From contig NZ_LLWC01000004.1 of assembly GCF_001561995.1 (NCBI RefSeq), positions 55,959-119,958 of the forward strand: a DNA stretch of 64,000 nt, read 5' to 3'. The translations under genes and the position numbers were made by a program. The stretch's first letter is position 1. Every line of letters starts with the position of its first letter. The notes under the pieces were generated by a model, which did not search any database, was not told the origin of the DNA, and was given only the letters and a program-made list of their open reading frames with translations. The stretch is from Polycladidibacter hongkongensis. GTDB lineage: Bacteria > Pseudomonadota > Alphaproteobacteria > Rhizobiales > Stappiaceae. Below, piece after piece: positions 8,578-16,960 of this stretch.

Positions 8578-8660
8578 ACGAGGTGTGATGCCGTCTTCCG
8601 TGGCCAAGCGGGAAAGAGGCCATGGGAGGAGGTAGTGCTGGGAGACGGCCTCAGATAATG
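8551..8660 (-). ncRNA. Candidate small RNA with anti-Shine-Dalgarno motif (cuckoo/CcsR-like), in the 3' region of the KbaZ gene
   Basis: Between the KbaZ stop codon and the terminator, the minus strand carries CCTCCTCCC (8632-8624), exactly complementary to ribosome-binding sites. An outer stem GCCGTCT/AGACGGC (8649-8590) encloses this motif and an inner stem TGGCC/GGCCA (8622-8601), and the whole ends in a strong terminator. Loops with CCUCCUCCC are the hallmark of the alphaproteobacterial cuckoo RNA (CcsR, alpha-r14) family. Here the RNA would be processed from, or start within, the 3' untranslated region. The 5' end is a guess, and membership in the family rests on motif and fold only. Confidence 0.42.
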
Positions 8661-8684
8661 GGGCTGGCTGTTGCCCCACGCTCT

Positions 8685-9947
8685 TTAGGCGTCACGGCAG
8701 CCGAAGCGATAATCTTCGAGCACCTGCGTTACTTTGTCGAGCAAGACACTTGTGGCGGTTACTGGCTTTCCGGCGCTTGCAAGGCGACTTCGTTCAAAGC
8801 CGACATATTGGCGCGCAAGACTATCAATGATTACTTGATCACCGAGGTTGTTCATTAGCTTTTCTACTGCTAGTTGAACTTCCGTTTGCGGCCAGTAGTA
8901 GCGGATGCGGTCAGAGTTAGAGTAGGCGCGCAATATCTTTTGCTCAGATGCGTTACCTTGATAGTAACGTTGCCACTGAGATGGATCGTCAGTCATGATT
9001 CGTTCCATGACAGCGCGGAGTTGCGAACGCTGCTCGGCAGGAATGAGCTCGTCTTCTATGGCCGCGAGAGCAAAGTATCCTTCACGAAGTGCAAAGGTCA
9101 GTGCAGGACCGACTTTTAGTATGGCAAAGTGATCGCGGACCAGCTCAAAGAACTTTTCCTTAGGCTGGTAGTCGGTTGAATGGGCTTCAAAAACCATGCC
9201 CGCTTGAGATTCTATGAACTTGGCGAGCTCTGCAGCTTTTTCCGGTTCATATGCGATGATGCTGGTGTGGTCAAAATCCACGCCGGGTTGCACAACGACG
9301 CCAATAACGCGAGAAAACGCATCCTCCAGCCCGCGTTTTGCAAATGCTGTGCGATGTAGCTCGATTGTCTCCTTCACATCGGGAACTTTGGAAATCTGGA
9401 TTCCATCAAGTCCATCGGTTTCCCCACCAGGAACCGGAACTTCTGTGCCGATAATGTAAAGTGGCTTGTCGCCATCTGTTGCTGCTTCTTCGCAAGCTTG
9501 GCAAAGGTCTGCCGCGCGCTCTGCGACAACTGCCGGGTCGATTGGATCGACTTCGCTTGCAACTGCCATAGATGCATCGAGGTGGATCTTACGAAAGCCA
9601 GCTGCAACGTAATCTGCAACAAGTTTACGAGAGAGCTCCATGGCAACGGCCGGGGATTTGTCGCGCCAGCAGTTTGGGCCCAAATGGTCACCGCCCAGAC
9701 AGATGCGCTCTTTTGGGAAACCAACCTTTTCGGCAATGCTCAAGACAAAGTCGCGGAAGTCAGTTGGCTTCATACCTGTGTAACCACCAAACTGATTGAC
9801 CTGATTTGACGTCGCTTCAATCAATACTGTTCGGTTTGTTTCAAGATCAAAGCGCAAAGCCGCTTCGATGACCAGTGGGTGGGCGGAGCATACGGAGCAA
9901 ATGCCGGCAACCTTGCCGCTTTTGTGCAATTCGAGAATGTGTTTCAT
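8685..9947 (-). CDS. kbaZ: KbaZ/GatZ-family protein: probable D-tagatose 6-phosphate 4-epimerase or aldolase subunit
   Basis: The 420 residues match the GatZ/KbaZ family from the first block (MKHILELHKSGKVAGI, CSAHPLVIEAAL) through NQVNQFGGYTGM, LGGDHLGPN and IGTEVPVPGG. The start at 9947 has a GAGG site; a frame extension to 10016 is not family-like. GatZ/KbaZ proteins were named as non-catalytic chaperone subunits of class II tagatose-bisphosphate aldolase. A stand-alone Agrobacterium member was shown to be a D-tagatose 6-phosphate 4-epimerase. No GatY/KbaY gene is adjacent here, and a FGGY kinase is divergently encoded, so the epimerase role looks more likely. That choice is inference. Confidence 0.88.
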   Translation of the reverse strand: MKHILELHKSGKVAGICSVCSAHPLVIEAALRFDLETNRTVLIEATSNQVNQFGGYTGMKPTDFRDFVLSIAEKVGFPKERICLGGDHLGPNCWRDKSPAVAMELSRKLVADYVAAGFRKIHLDASMAVASEVDPIDPAVVAERAADLCQACEEAATDGDKPLYIIGTEVPVPGGETDGLDGIQISKVPDVKETIELHRTAFAKRGLEDAFSRVIGVVVQPGVDFDHTSIIAYEPEKAAELAKFIESQAGMVFEAHSTDYQPKEKFFELVRDHFAILKVGPALTFALREGYFALAAIEDELIPAEQRSQLRAVMERIMTDDPSQWQRYYQGNASEQKILRAYSNSDRIRYYWPQTEVQLAVEKLMNNLGDQVIIDSLARQYVGFERSRLASAGKPVTATSVLLDKVTQVLEDYRFGCRDA

Positions 9948-10701
9948 CTGAACCTCAAAGAGCCTTCGTTTGTTGCTGCTGCAGTTGTTGCAGTGGCGGA
10001 AAGGGGAGGAAGTCAAGGCTCAGCCTTGTAATGCGGGGGAGACTCGGCATTGAGCAATTGACATCCAAACGGATAATTACTCGTTAAATGAACACATGAC
10101 CAACAAAAGCGCAATAGCTCAGGGTCATGTGAGACATTCTGTCATTGTACGGCTGGCAACGCAGACAGGGGCACTGCTACGCTGAAAGGCTTTACCTACA
10201 AGTTGTGCAGCAAAATAGATCTTTGATATCAATGTTATAGTAGGAATTCGCTATTACGGCACTAATGAGCAGCCCAGACAAAAACCACGTCAATCACGCT
10301 GTGGATTCTGATACATTGATGTGGAGTTGGCAGCTGTCAATTTTCTGAATAGGTCAGCATTGCGCACTTTTAAGGGCCAAAAGTGTGCTCTTTCGTAACA
10401 AAACCAAGTGCGTCAATTTGGCATGACCTTACTGATTGGCTGTAGAAGACAAGTTAACCTATTGAAATAGAATCAGAAAAGGAAACGTATGCATTGATGA
10501 TATTGCAAATGCTTGAAAAAAGAGTAATTGCCCATGTTTGGGGAAGTTGCTAAAAGCAAGTCAGCACCAGCGATCCGTTATCTCAGTTTTCGGAAGCAGG
10601 GCCCGAAAATTGGGAGTATGCACTGGCCTTACTTGGGCATGATGCCAGCTGTATGCACATACTACCCACGGCTCGCGGTGCCGTTCTGGAGGAATGACAA
10701 T
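9948..10701. other. 754-base divergent intergenic region
   Basis: Carries the promoters of the KbaZ gene (left) and the kinase operon (right). An open frame reaching left to 10528 continues the kinase frame but lacks family residues and a ribosome site, so I treat it as non-coding. The only clear structure is the inverted repeat at 10362-10388. Confidence 0.6.
10362..10388. promoter_or_regulatory. Inverted repeat, possible operator
   Basis: GCGCACTTTT, seven bases, AAAAGTGTGC: ten-base arms with one mismatch, in the middle of the divergent promoter region. It may bind the SorC-type regulator encoded at 13.4 kb or the DeoR protein; nothing in the sequence decides between them. Confidence 0.3.
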
Positions 10702-12198
10702 ATGTCTGCGACTTTAACAATTGATATCGGGACCACGAGCCTAAAGGCAGTGCTCTTCAACGAAGCTTTGGAGGTTTTGGCGGAGGCTAAGCAGGAATAT
10801 GCCACCACATACCCCCGCTTGGGTTGGGCAGAGCACAATCCGGCTGAGTGGTGCCGAGCTACAAAAATTGTTATTGCCGAATTGCTCCAGAAAACAAAGG
10901 TCCGGCCCGCCGAAATCGTCGGCGTTGGCGTCGCTGGCATGTCCAGCTTGATGCTCCCGGTGGATAGCCAAGGTAACCCGCTAATGAACGGGCTTATCTG
11001 GCTTGATCGGCGGGCCGTCGACCAGTCAGAGTTTATATCCGCTCATCATGGCGTGGAGCAGTTATCCATCGGTGGCAATCGGTCAGATCCATCAAATTTT
11101 GGACCCAAAGCCATGTGGTTGAAGCAACAGCATCCAGATGTCTATGAAGCCGCTGCTTGCCTTATGCACTGCAACAGCTATCTCGTGCAGCAGATGACAG
11201 GCACTTTTTCGATGGACCGGACACAATCCGGCCTCTCGCAAATCTGCGATATCGCCACTGGCGAGTATAGCGATGATCTGCTTAAAGCATGCTCTTTGGA
11301 GAGATCAAAACTTCCTGACATCTTTGATGCGACCGCTATTGTTGGCAAAGTTGACAAGCGCGGTGCGCAGGCGTTTGGCCTTGCAGAAGGGACGCCCGTA
11401 ATTGCTGGTGCGATGGATAACGTCGCCGCGACTGTCGGACTTGGCCTTAGTAATGCGGGTGATGCCTATATGGCCGCAGGTACTGTAGTCAATGCAGGCG
11501 TGCTGCAGGATCATGCCAAAACAGATGGAACCGGATTGATCTACCATTTTGCCGACAGCAGGCAGTGGCTGATAAATGGTGGTGTCGATTATGGCGGGGC
11601 TGGTCTGCTTTGGTTCCGCAATCTGCTCGAAGACGCATCCTATGAAGATCTTTGCTCAGCCGCCGCTGAAACGCCAGCGGCAGAGTTACCTATGCTGTTC
11701 CTCCCATACATGGCGGGGCAAAGGGCGCCAAACTGGAACGCTGATCTTTCCGGGGTAATGCTTGGCGTAAGTCCCTCAAGCGAACGCCGACATCTGGCGC
11801 GAAGCCTAATGGAAAGCGCAGGTCTGGGCGCGCGCCATGTCTTCAAAAAGCTATGTGATCACATGCCTGCGTTCGTGGCGCTGACTGGCGGTATTACCAA
11901 TAGCCCGCAGTTTACCCAAATCTTCGCGGATGCATGTGGTGCATCCCTACGAATTCCCCCGCAAGCCGAAACTGGCAATCTTGGTCTTGCTGTCTTGGTT
12001 GGTGTTGGCGTGGGTCGTTATGCAAGTGTGGCGGAGGGCATTAAGCATCTCCCTGCACAACGTGTTGTCGCGCCGCATGCGCAAACCAAGACGTATTATG
12101 CCGATCTTTTTGACCTTTTCTGTCAAACATATGAAGCGAACTTAAGCACGCTTGCAGGCCTAAGCGCTCTGCGCAAGCGTTACGAGGTAACCCAATGA
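10702..12198 (+). CDS. FGGY-family carbohydrate kinase (tagatose/xylulose kinase-like)
   Basis: 498 residues from an ATG preceded by GGAGG (10687-10692). Phosphate-1 motif IDIGTTSLKAVLF at the N-terminus, the substrate region LIWLDRRAVDQS, the block GAMDNVAATVGLG and the adenosine motif LTGGITNSPQF mark the ribulokinase/xylulokinase superfamily. It phosphorylates a ketose or polyol with ATP in the cytoplasm. The divergent KbaZ-family gene and the overlapping GatD-like gene suggest D-tagatose or a related ketohexose. D-xylulokinase is the main alternative, but no xylose isomerase is nearby. Confidence 0.9.
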   Translation: MSATLTIDIGTTSLKAVLFNEALEVLAEAKQEYATTYPRLGWAEHNPAEWCRATKIVIAELLQKTKVRPAEIVGVGVAGMSSLMLPVDSQGNPLMNGLIWLDRRAVDQSEFISAHHGVEQLSIGGNRSDPSNFGPKAMWLKQQHPDVYEAAACLMHCNSYLVQQMTGTFSMDRTQSGLSQICDIATGEYSDDLLKACSLERSKLPDIFDATAIVGKVDKRGAQAFGLAEGTPVIAGAMDNVAATVGLGLSNAGDAYMAAGTVVNAGVLQDHAKTDGTGLIYHFADSRQWLINGGVDYGGAGLLWFRNLLEDASYEDLCSAAAETPAAELPMLFLPYMAGQRAPNWNADLSGVMLGVSPSSERRHLARSLMESAGLGARHVFKKLCDHMPAFVALTGGITNSPQFTQIFADACGASLRIPPQAETGNLGLAVLVGVGVGRYASVAEGIKHLPAQRVVAPHAQTKTYYADLFDLFCQTYEANLSTLAGLSALRKRYEVTQ

Positions 12199-13244
12199 AA
12201 GCCGCAGTACTGCATGCAAACTGCGATTTGCGTAGCGAAGACGTAGAAACCCCAACCCCCGCCGCAGGTGAAGTCCTGATAAAAGTTGCTTATTGTGGTG
12301 TGTGTGGATCAGATATCCCCCGATTGATCCACGAAGGGGCGCATTACTATCCTATTATCCTTGGCCACGAGTTTTCTGGCGATATTGTTGGTGTCGGCGA
12401 AGGCGTCGCTCAAAGCTGGATTGGGCGCAAAGTGGCATGTGCACCATTAGTTCCAAACTTTGACGATCCACAATCAGCGCAAGGGAACTATTCCCTATCC
12501 AAAGGATACAGCTTTATTGGTTCGAGGCAGCAGGGCGGCTTTGCAGAGTTTGTCTGCGTGCCGCTGATCAATGCGGTTCCTCTTTCAGATGATGTGGATC
12601 TGCTCGCAGGCTCCTTCTTAGAGCCCGTGACGGTTGGCCTCCATGCGATCAACATAATGGATCTGAAGCTCGGCCGGCCCGTCGCTGTTATTGGTGTTGG
12701 GACTATCGGCAATCTCCTCATGCAGGCGCTAAAGAGCCTTGGCGCAGGCCCGATCACCGCATTTGACGTGGATGACGAAAAACTCGGTGCGGCGAAGCGG
12801 GCAGGTGCGGATTACACGTGTAACTCACTACAAGATGAGCAGGTAAAACAGGCGCTGAGTAGAACACCCGGTGGCGCTGGATTCCATGCTGTCTTTGAAA
12901 ATTCTGGGGTACCAGCCGCGGAGATTATGTCGCTGCGTGTTGCCGGGCCTAACGGGCGCGTGATGTTTGTTGGTACGCCGCACGTTCCGCTCACGTTGCA
13001 ACCAGCCGAGTTTGAGCTCATCAACCGTAAAGAGTTGATGGTTCAAGGGTCTTGGATGAACTATTCCGCACCATTCCCGGGATGGGAGTGGCAGTATGGG
13101 TCTAAGTTACTATCCGGCGGCTCGCTAAAGCTGGATGAGCTGGTTGACCGGGTGGTCCCACTATCAGAAGCCTCGTCTATTCCGGGCCTCTTGCAGAAAA
13201 AAGGCGAGGTCCGCTCGAAACTGGTGATTGATTGCCGCGCATAG
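12195..13244 (+). CDS. gatD: Medium-chain zinc alcohol dehydrogenase, galactitol-1-phosphate 5-dehydrogenase-like
   Basis: The start overlaps the kinase stop (ATGA). The N-terminal block CGVCGSDIPRLIHEGAHYYP followed by LGHEFSG is characteristic of GatD, and GSWMNYSAPFPGWEW near the C-terminus is too. Catalytic zinc ligands Cys37, His58 and Glu59 are present, with the NAD-binding block VIGVGTIGNLL. The lobe that in GatD carries four structural-zinc cysteines (after ACAPLVP) has none here. GatD oxidises galactitol 1-phosphate to tagatose 6-phosphate. Without a phosphotransferase system, this enzyme might act on the free hexitol, with the kinase acting afterwards. Confidence 0.88.
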   Translation: MKAAVLHANCDLRSEDVETPTPAAGEVLIKVAYCGVCGSDIPRLIHEGAHYYPIILGHEFSGDIVGVGEGVAQSWIGRKVACAPLVPNFDDPQSAQGNYSLSKGYSFIGSRQQGGFAEFVCVPLINAVPLSDDVDLLAGSFLEPVTVGLHAINIMDLKLGRPVAVIGVGTIGNLLMQALKSLGAGPITAFDVDDEKLGAAKRAGADYTCNSLQDEQVKQALSRTPGGAGFHAVFENSGVPAAEIMSLRVAGPNGRVMFVGTPHVPLTLQPAEFELINRKELMVQGSWMNYSAPFPGWEWQYGSKLLSGGSLKLDELVDRVVPLSEASSIPGLLQKKGEVRSKLVIDCRA

Positions 13245-13249
13245 TCGGC

Positions 13250-13306
13250 GCCAATACGATCAAAGAGATCGGTGCGTAAAGCGCGCCGATGTCTTTTTGT
13301 ATTGGC
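13250..13306 (+). terminator. Terminator after the GatD-like gene, nested in an outer stem
   Basis: ATCGGTGCG, loop TAAAG, CGCGCCGAT (13268-13290) followed by GTCTTTTT. An outer pair GCCAATAC (13250-13257) and GTATTGGC (13299-13306) closes around it, so RNA could form either a closed long stem or the simple terminator. Confidence 0.65.
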
Positions 13307-13430
13307 ATGCGAGAACGAGCGGTTTTTGATCACGAGAGCTTTGATAGACAAGCGGGAAGCAGTTTAGTAAGAAACCTAAGCCTTGCTGGGCTACATGCAA
13401 GGCCAACACAGGAAAGAACAAGAGGTCATG

Positions 13431-14387
13431 ATGGCCAGAGCCGCACGCAGTGAACAAAAACTGGAGCAAGCCGCCCGGGCAGCGTGGCTCTATTATGTCG
13501 TGGGCGACACCCAAGATCAGGTCGCGGCCAAGTTGAATGTTTCCCGGCAAGCGGCACAGCGCCTTGTGTCGCTGGCAGTCAGCGAAAAGCTGATAAAGTT
13601 TCGACTTGATCACCCAATCGCAGCGTGTGTCGAACTAGAGCAACGCCTGCAAGATAAATTTGGGCTGCAATTGTGCGAAATCGTCCCGACAGCGGAGACA
13701 GGGGCACACCCGCTTGGAGGCCTTGCTGTTGCTGTTGCCGAGCATTTGGAAGATGCCTTGCAGGCGAGCGAGCCAGCGGTGATTGGCGTATCTACGGGGC
13801 GAACATTGCGCGCGGCGGTGGAAGAAGTACCGCATATGGAATGCCCAGACCACAAGATCGTTTCTCTGGTTGGTGCTATGAGCCGCGACGGTCAGGCAAG
13901 CCATTTCGAAATTGCTGGACGGCTGGCAGATAAGGCAAAAGCCATGTGTTTTCCAATGCCGGCTCCGGTGGTGACAAGCACGGTAGAAGAGCGCGAAATC
14001 ATGCAAGCGCAGCGCTTCTACAGAACAATTGAAGAGCTCGCTGCGCAAGCACAAAAGTGTTTTGTTGGCGTCTGCGAAATTTCATGGAACTGCCCTTTAC
14101 AAAGAGATGGGTTCTTAACCCCTTCTGAAATCATTGAATTGGCCGATAATGGCGCGGTTGGCGAAATTGTTGGCTGGACATTTGATCGCGCGGGTAATCT
14201 TCTCGACAATCCCATCAACTCAAGGGTCACGGGCATTCCGTTGGATGTTTTGGCGCAGCGACATACGATAGCAGTGGGCAGTGGTGCGCATAAAATTCAG
14301 CCCATTCTAGGGGCTTTGAGGGGTGGTATCGTCTCTGGGCTTATCTCTGATGAGGCGACAGCACGCGCACTAATTGCCGCGAGTTGA
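13431..14387 (+). CDS. SorC-family sugar-binding transcriptional regulator
   Basis: Helix-turn-helix near the N-terminus (DTQDQVAAKLNVSRQAAQRLVSLA) and a SorC sugar-binding domain, with STGRTLRAAVEEVP and the C-terminal block VGSGAHKIQPILGALRGGIVSGLISDE. I chose the second of two adjacent ATGs (13431) because AGAGG at 13421 is five bases away from it; 13428 is possible. Regulators of this type (LsrR, DeoR of Bacillus, SmoC) respond to phosphorylated sugars. It probably controls the kinase/dehydrogenase operon just upstream. Confidence 0.9.
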   Translation: MARAARSEQKLEQAARAAWLYYVVGDTQDQVAAKLNVSRQAAQRLVSLAVSEKLIKFRLDHPIAACVELEQRLQDKFGLQLCEIVPTAETGAHPLGGLAVAVAEHLEDALQASEPAVIGVSTGRTLRAAVEEVPHMECPDHKIVSLVGAMSRDGQASHFEIAGRLADKAKAMCFPMPAPVVTSTVEEREIMQAQRFYRTIEELAAQAQKCFVGVCEISWNCPLQRDGFLTPSEIIELADNGAVGEIVGWTFDRAGNLLDNPINSRVTGIPLDVLAQRHTIAVGSGAHKIQPILGALRGGIVSGLISDEATARALIAAS

Positions 14388-14427
14388 CCTCAGGCTGCGG
14401 CTGGTATTTTTCCTAATCCTCAACGGC

Positions 14428-14456
14428 TTTTCTCCTCCCATTACTTGAGGAGAAAA
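14428..14456. repeat. Perfect 10-base inverted repeat
   Basis: TTTTCTCCTC, nine bases, GAGGAGAAAA. It lies between the SorC-type gene and the glycosyltransferase. The T-run is on the 5' side in both directions, so it is not a standard terminator; it could be an operator or a processing hairpin. Confidence 0.4.
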
Positions 14457-14526
14457 ATTAGCAGGTTTGCCAAGTTCGCGCTCTGTGCTTTGCTAGAGCC
14501 ACTGTGTTTCAGGTGGGTAGGCGATT

Positions 14527-15312
14527 TTGGCTGTGCAAGCGCAAAAAATAGCTGGTCTTTCAGCTTTTATCATCTGCAAAAATGAGGAGGATCGCATCCT
14601 TCTCGCGATCAACTCGCTTCGAGAGCTCGTCGAAGAAATCGTAGTGGTTGATTCCGGTTCCACCGATAAAACTGTTGAAGTTGCCCAAAGGCTTGGGGCC
14701 AAGGTCTTTTACAATGAGTGGCGTGGTTACGGTCTGCAGAAACGCTTTGCGGAGGAATGTTGCAGCAATGACTGGCTGCTGAACCTTGATGCCGATGAAG
14801 AGTTGACGTCGGAGCTTGCCAAGGAAATAAGGGGGCTGTTTCTTGAAGGCCCCAAGAACGACATCTACAAAATTCATATTTTGGACGTTTATCCGCATGA
14901 GGACCAGCCCAAACCTTGGGCCTACGGCTATTGGCAGTTTCGCCTTTACAACAGAAGCTTTGGGCGCTTTTCTGAATCATCGGTTCATGACACGGTGCAG
15001 CCTCTTCCCAATGCGAAAATCGCACGTCTTTCAGGTAAGATGAACCACCGCTCTTTCCGCTCCTTGAATTTCTGGAGTGACAAATTCAACCGGTACTCTT
15101 CAATGCAAGTTGCTGATATGGTGACGAAAAATAGAAAACTGCCACACTTCAGGCTGGTGATAGAGTTTCCCATCGCGTTTTTGAAGAGCTACATTTTGCG
15201 CCGCGGATTTCTTTATGGCTGGTGGGGCCTGGTTATCGCGCATAATTATGCATTTGGGCGTTTTTTACGCATCGCCAAATATTACGAGCACGAGCTGCTA
15301 AAGCGATCTTAA
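14527..15312 (+). CDS. Family 2 glycosyltransferase, WaaE/KdtX-like
   Basis: 261 residues. GT2 nucleotide-sugar fold: LSAFIICKNEEDRI, the UDP-binding IVVVDSGSTDKTVEVA, WRGYGLQKRFA and the metal-binding DAD in LLNLDADEEL (residues 88-90). The C-terminal third is hydrophobic and basic, suggesting membrane association. Closest in pattern to WaaE-type transferases that add a sugar to the lipopolysaccharide inner core. The start is a TTG at 14527 with GGTAGG upstream; a GTG at 14533 is an alternative. No other cell-surface gene is next to it. Confidence 0.87.
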   Translation: MAVQAQKIAGLSAFIICKNEEDRILLAINSLRELVEEIVVVDSGSTDKTVEVAQRLGAKVFYNEWRGYGLQKRFAEECCSNDWLLNLDADEELTSELAKEIRGLFLEGPKNDIYKIHILDVYPHEDQPKPWAYGYWQFRLYNRSFGRFSESSVHDTVQPLPNAKIARLSGKMNHRSFRSLNFWSDKFNRYSSMQVADMVTKNRKLPHFRLVIEFPIAFLKSYILRRGFLYGWWGLVIAHNYAFGRFLRIAKYYEHELLKRS

Positions 15313-15338
15313 CGCTGGTTGCCCGCGCTCGTCTCATT

Positions 15339-16181
15339 TTAGTTGCTTGTCTTGCCCAGTTCGATGCTTCGCAAAGTAGCCGCTTCAATAGCTTGGTCAA
15401 CTGTTGGCGCGATGCCATCTTGCGGGTGCATCAATACGGAAAGCGCCGCTGCTGTGGTGCCATTGGGTGAAGTTACGTTCTTGCGCAGATGTGCTGCACC
15501 TTCTGATGAGCTTTGTGCCAGTTGCCCTGCGCCACTTACCGTCGATGTGGCCAGATTAGCGGCCAAAACTTCTGGAAGGCCCTGTGCAACTCCGGCTGCT
15601 GTCATGCATTCGATTAGGTAAAATACATAGGCAGGGCCTGAGCCAGACACAGCTGTTACTGCATCCATTTGCGCTTCATCGGTTAGCCGAACTGTAGAGC
15701 CAACGGCCTGTAACAGCGCTTCGGCTAATGCTAGGTGTTCTTCGCCGCAGATGCAATTGCCAATCAGCGCAGTAATGCCTTTACCAATAGCAGCTGGTGT
15801 GTTGGGCATAGCCCGAACAATAGGTGTGCGCGTACTAAGCGTATCGGCAAGTACATCCAACGAAATACCCGCCGCGACTGAGACAAATAGAGTTTGACCC
15901 TTTGCCAAAGCTTGTACCTGTGGTGTGGCGACGCCCATCATCTGCGGTTTAACCGCCAGAACACAAACAGCAGCAGTTGAGGGCAGTGTTTTGTTGAGAT
16001 GCAACCCTTGTTGTTGTAGTTCCAAAAGCCAAGAGGAGGGGAACGGATCAACGACAAAGGCGGAAGAGGGCTGCACGCCTGCGTCTAGCCAACCCTTTAG
16101 CATCGCAGACCCCATTTTTCCGCAGCCAAGCACCACAAGGCCTTGCTCATTCACTTTGTCTATTTGCGTTGCTTGGGACAT
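15339..16181 (-). CDS. proC: Pyrroline-5-carboxylate reductase
   Basis: 280 residues with the N-terminal dinucleotide motif VVLGCGKMGSAMLKGWLDAG, the central RAMPNTPAAIGKG and the C-terminal VSGSGPAYVFYLIECM and VTSPNGTTAAAL blocks of ProC. It reduces delta-1-pyrroline-5-carboxylate to proline with NADPH. It is directly downstream of the Asp/Glu racemase-like gene (stop and start adjacent), so it may be part of a catabolic operon rather than, or besides, the housekeeping biosynthetic enzyme. Activity on pyrroline-2-carboxylate is possible. Confidence 0.92.
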   Translation of the reverse strand: MSQATQIDKVNEQGLVVLGCGKMGSAMLKGWLDAGVQPSSAFVVDPFPSSWLLELQQQGLHLNKTLPSTAAVCVLAVKPQMMGVATPQVQALAKGQTLFVSVAAGISLDVLADTLSTRTPIVRAMPNTPAAIGKGITALIGNCICGEEHLALAEALLQAVGSTVRLTDEAQMDAVTAVSGSGPAYVFYLIECMTAAGVAQGLPEVLAANLATSTVSGAGQLAQSSSEGAAHLRKNVTSPNGTTAAALSVLMHPQDGIAPTVDQAIEAATLRSIELGKTSN

Positions 16182-16946
16182 TTATCTTGCCTTGTGTTGA
16201 ATCAGATTTAGGCGAGGGTCATCAAGTTCAAGTGGAAACTTGCGTGGTACCAGCCCGGCTTGAAACCAATTGACAAATGAATAGATCGAAAAGACCGGCA
16301 AGCCAGTCAGTTTGCGGATGTCATTGGCATAAGGCACCATATTCGTACATTCAAGCACAATCGCGCCGATGTTGTCGTGCTCGCACACAAGTTCTCTGGC
16401 TGCATCCAACAGATCTAGTCGCGCATCTTCAAAGTTGATTGCCTTGTAATCGCCAAGCACCTCTCTCGTGAAGTTACGCAGTCCATCCGTTCCTACGATA
16501 ACCGTATCCTCAGGAGCCCCAGCCGCTGCTAAATGGGCCTTAGATAGCGTTGCCTTGGAAATGGTGATAACGCCGACCCGTTTGCCTGCCGGTAACAGTT
16601 GTTGTACGGCAGGTATCTGCATTAAAGATGACGTGGCAACCGGCACACCAAGTGCCTGTTTTACTTCATCCTGTATGAGTGCGAGAAAGCCGCAGTTGGT
16701 GGTTATCCCATCGCAGCCGGTGCGCACCAAGTCTTGCCCAGCTTCTATGAAGGCATCAAGCAACAAGCGTGGATCGTTGCGCACAACCTTGTCAGGAGTT
16801 GCACCGCTGACGACACGGTAATGTACCGGAAAATCCCATGTTTGCGCATTGCCAATGTCCCCGTAAATTCTCGGAAAGCGCGTTTCAAGCATAAGTATGC
16901 CGATTGAGGCTCCGAATACGGTCTTGCCGCCAAATTCCTTATTCAT
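16182..16946 (-). CDS. Aspartate/glutamate racemase superfamily protein
   Basis: 254 residues with the two cysteines that act as acid and base in this superfamily: Cys85 in TTNCGFLA and Cys200 in LECTNMVPY. The family includes aspartate, glutamate and hydantoin racemases and maleate isomerase. The start has an AGAGGAAC site. It is in one operon with proC and next to the GntR gene, opposite an enolase-superfamily enzyme and a D-amino-acid-dehydrogenase-like gene. Racemisation of an imported amino acid or its derivative is the natural guess; the substrate is unknown. Confidence 0.85.
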   Translation of the reverse strand: MNKEFGGKTVFGASIGILMLETRFPRIYGDIGNAQTWDFPVHYRVVSGATPDKVVRNDPRLLLDAFIEAGQDLVRTGCDGITTNCGFLALIQDEVKQALGVPVATSSLMQIPAVQQLLPAGKRVGVITISKATLSKAHLAAAGAPEDTVIVGTDGLRNFTREVLGDYKAINFEDARLDLLDAARELVCEHDNIGAIVLECTNMVPYANDIRKLTGLPVFSIYSFVNWFQAGLVPRKFPLELDDPRLNLIQHKAR

Positions 16947-16960
16947 TTTGTTCCTCTAGA

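Noticed and set aside
10528..10701. N-terminal extension of the kinase frame by 58 residues
   Set aside because: The extra residues are unlike FGGY kinases and have no ribosome site, while GGAGG precedes the ATG at 10702 where the family motif begins.
14428..14456. Inverted repeat as a Rho-independent terminator of the SorC-type gene
   Set aside because: The T-run precedes the stem rather than following it in both directions.
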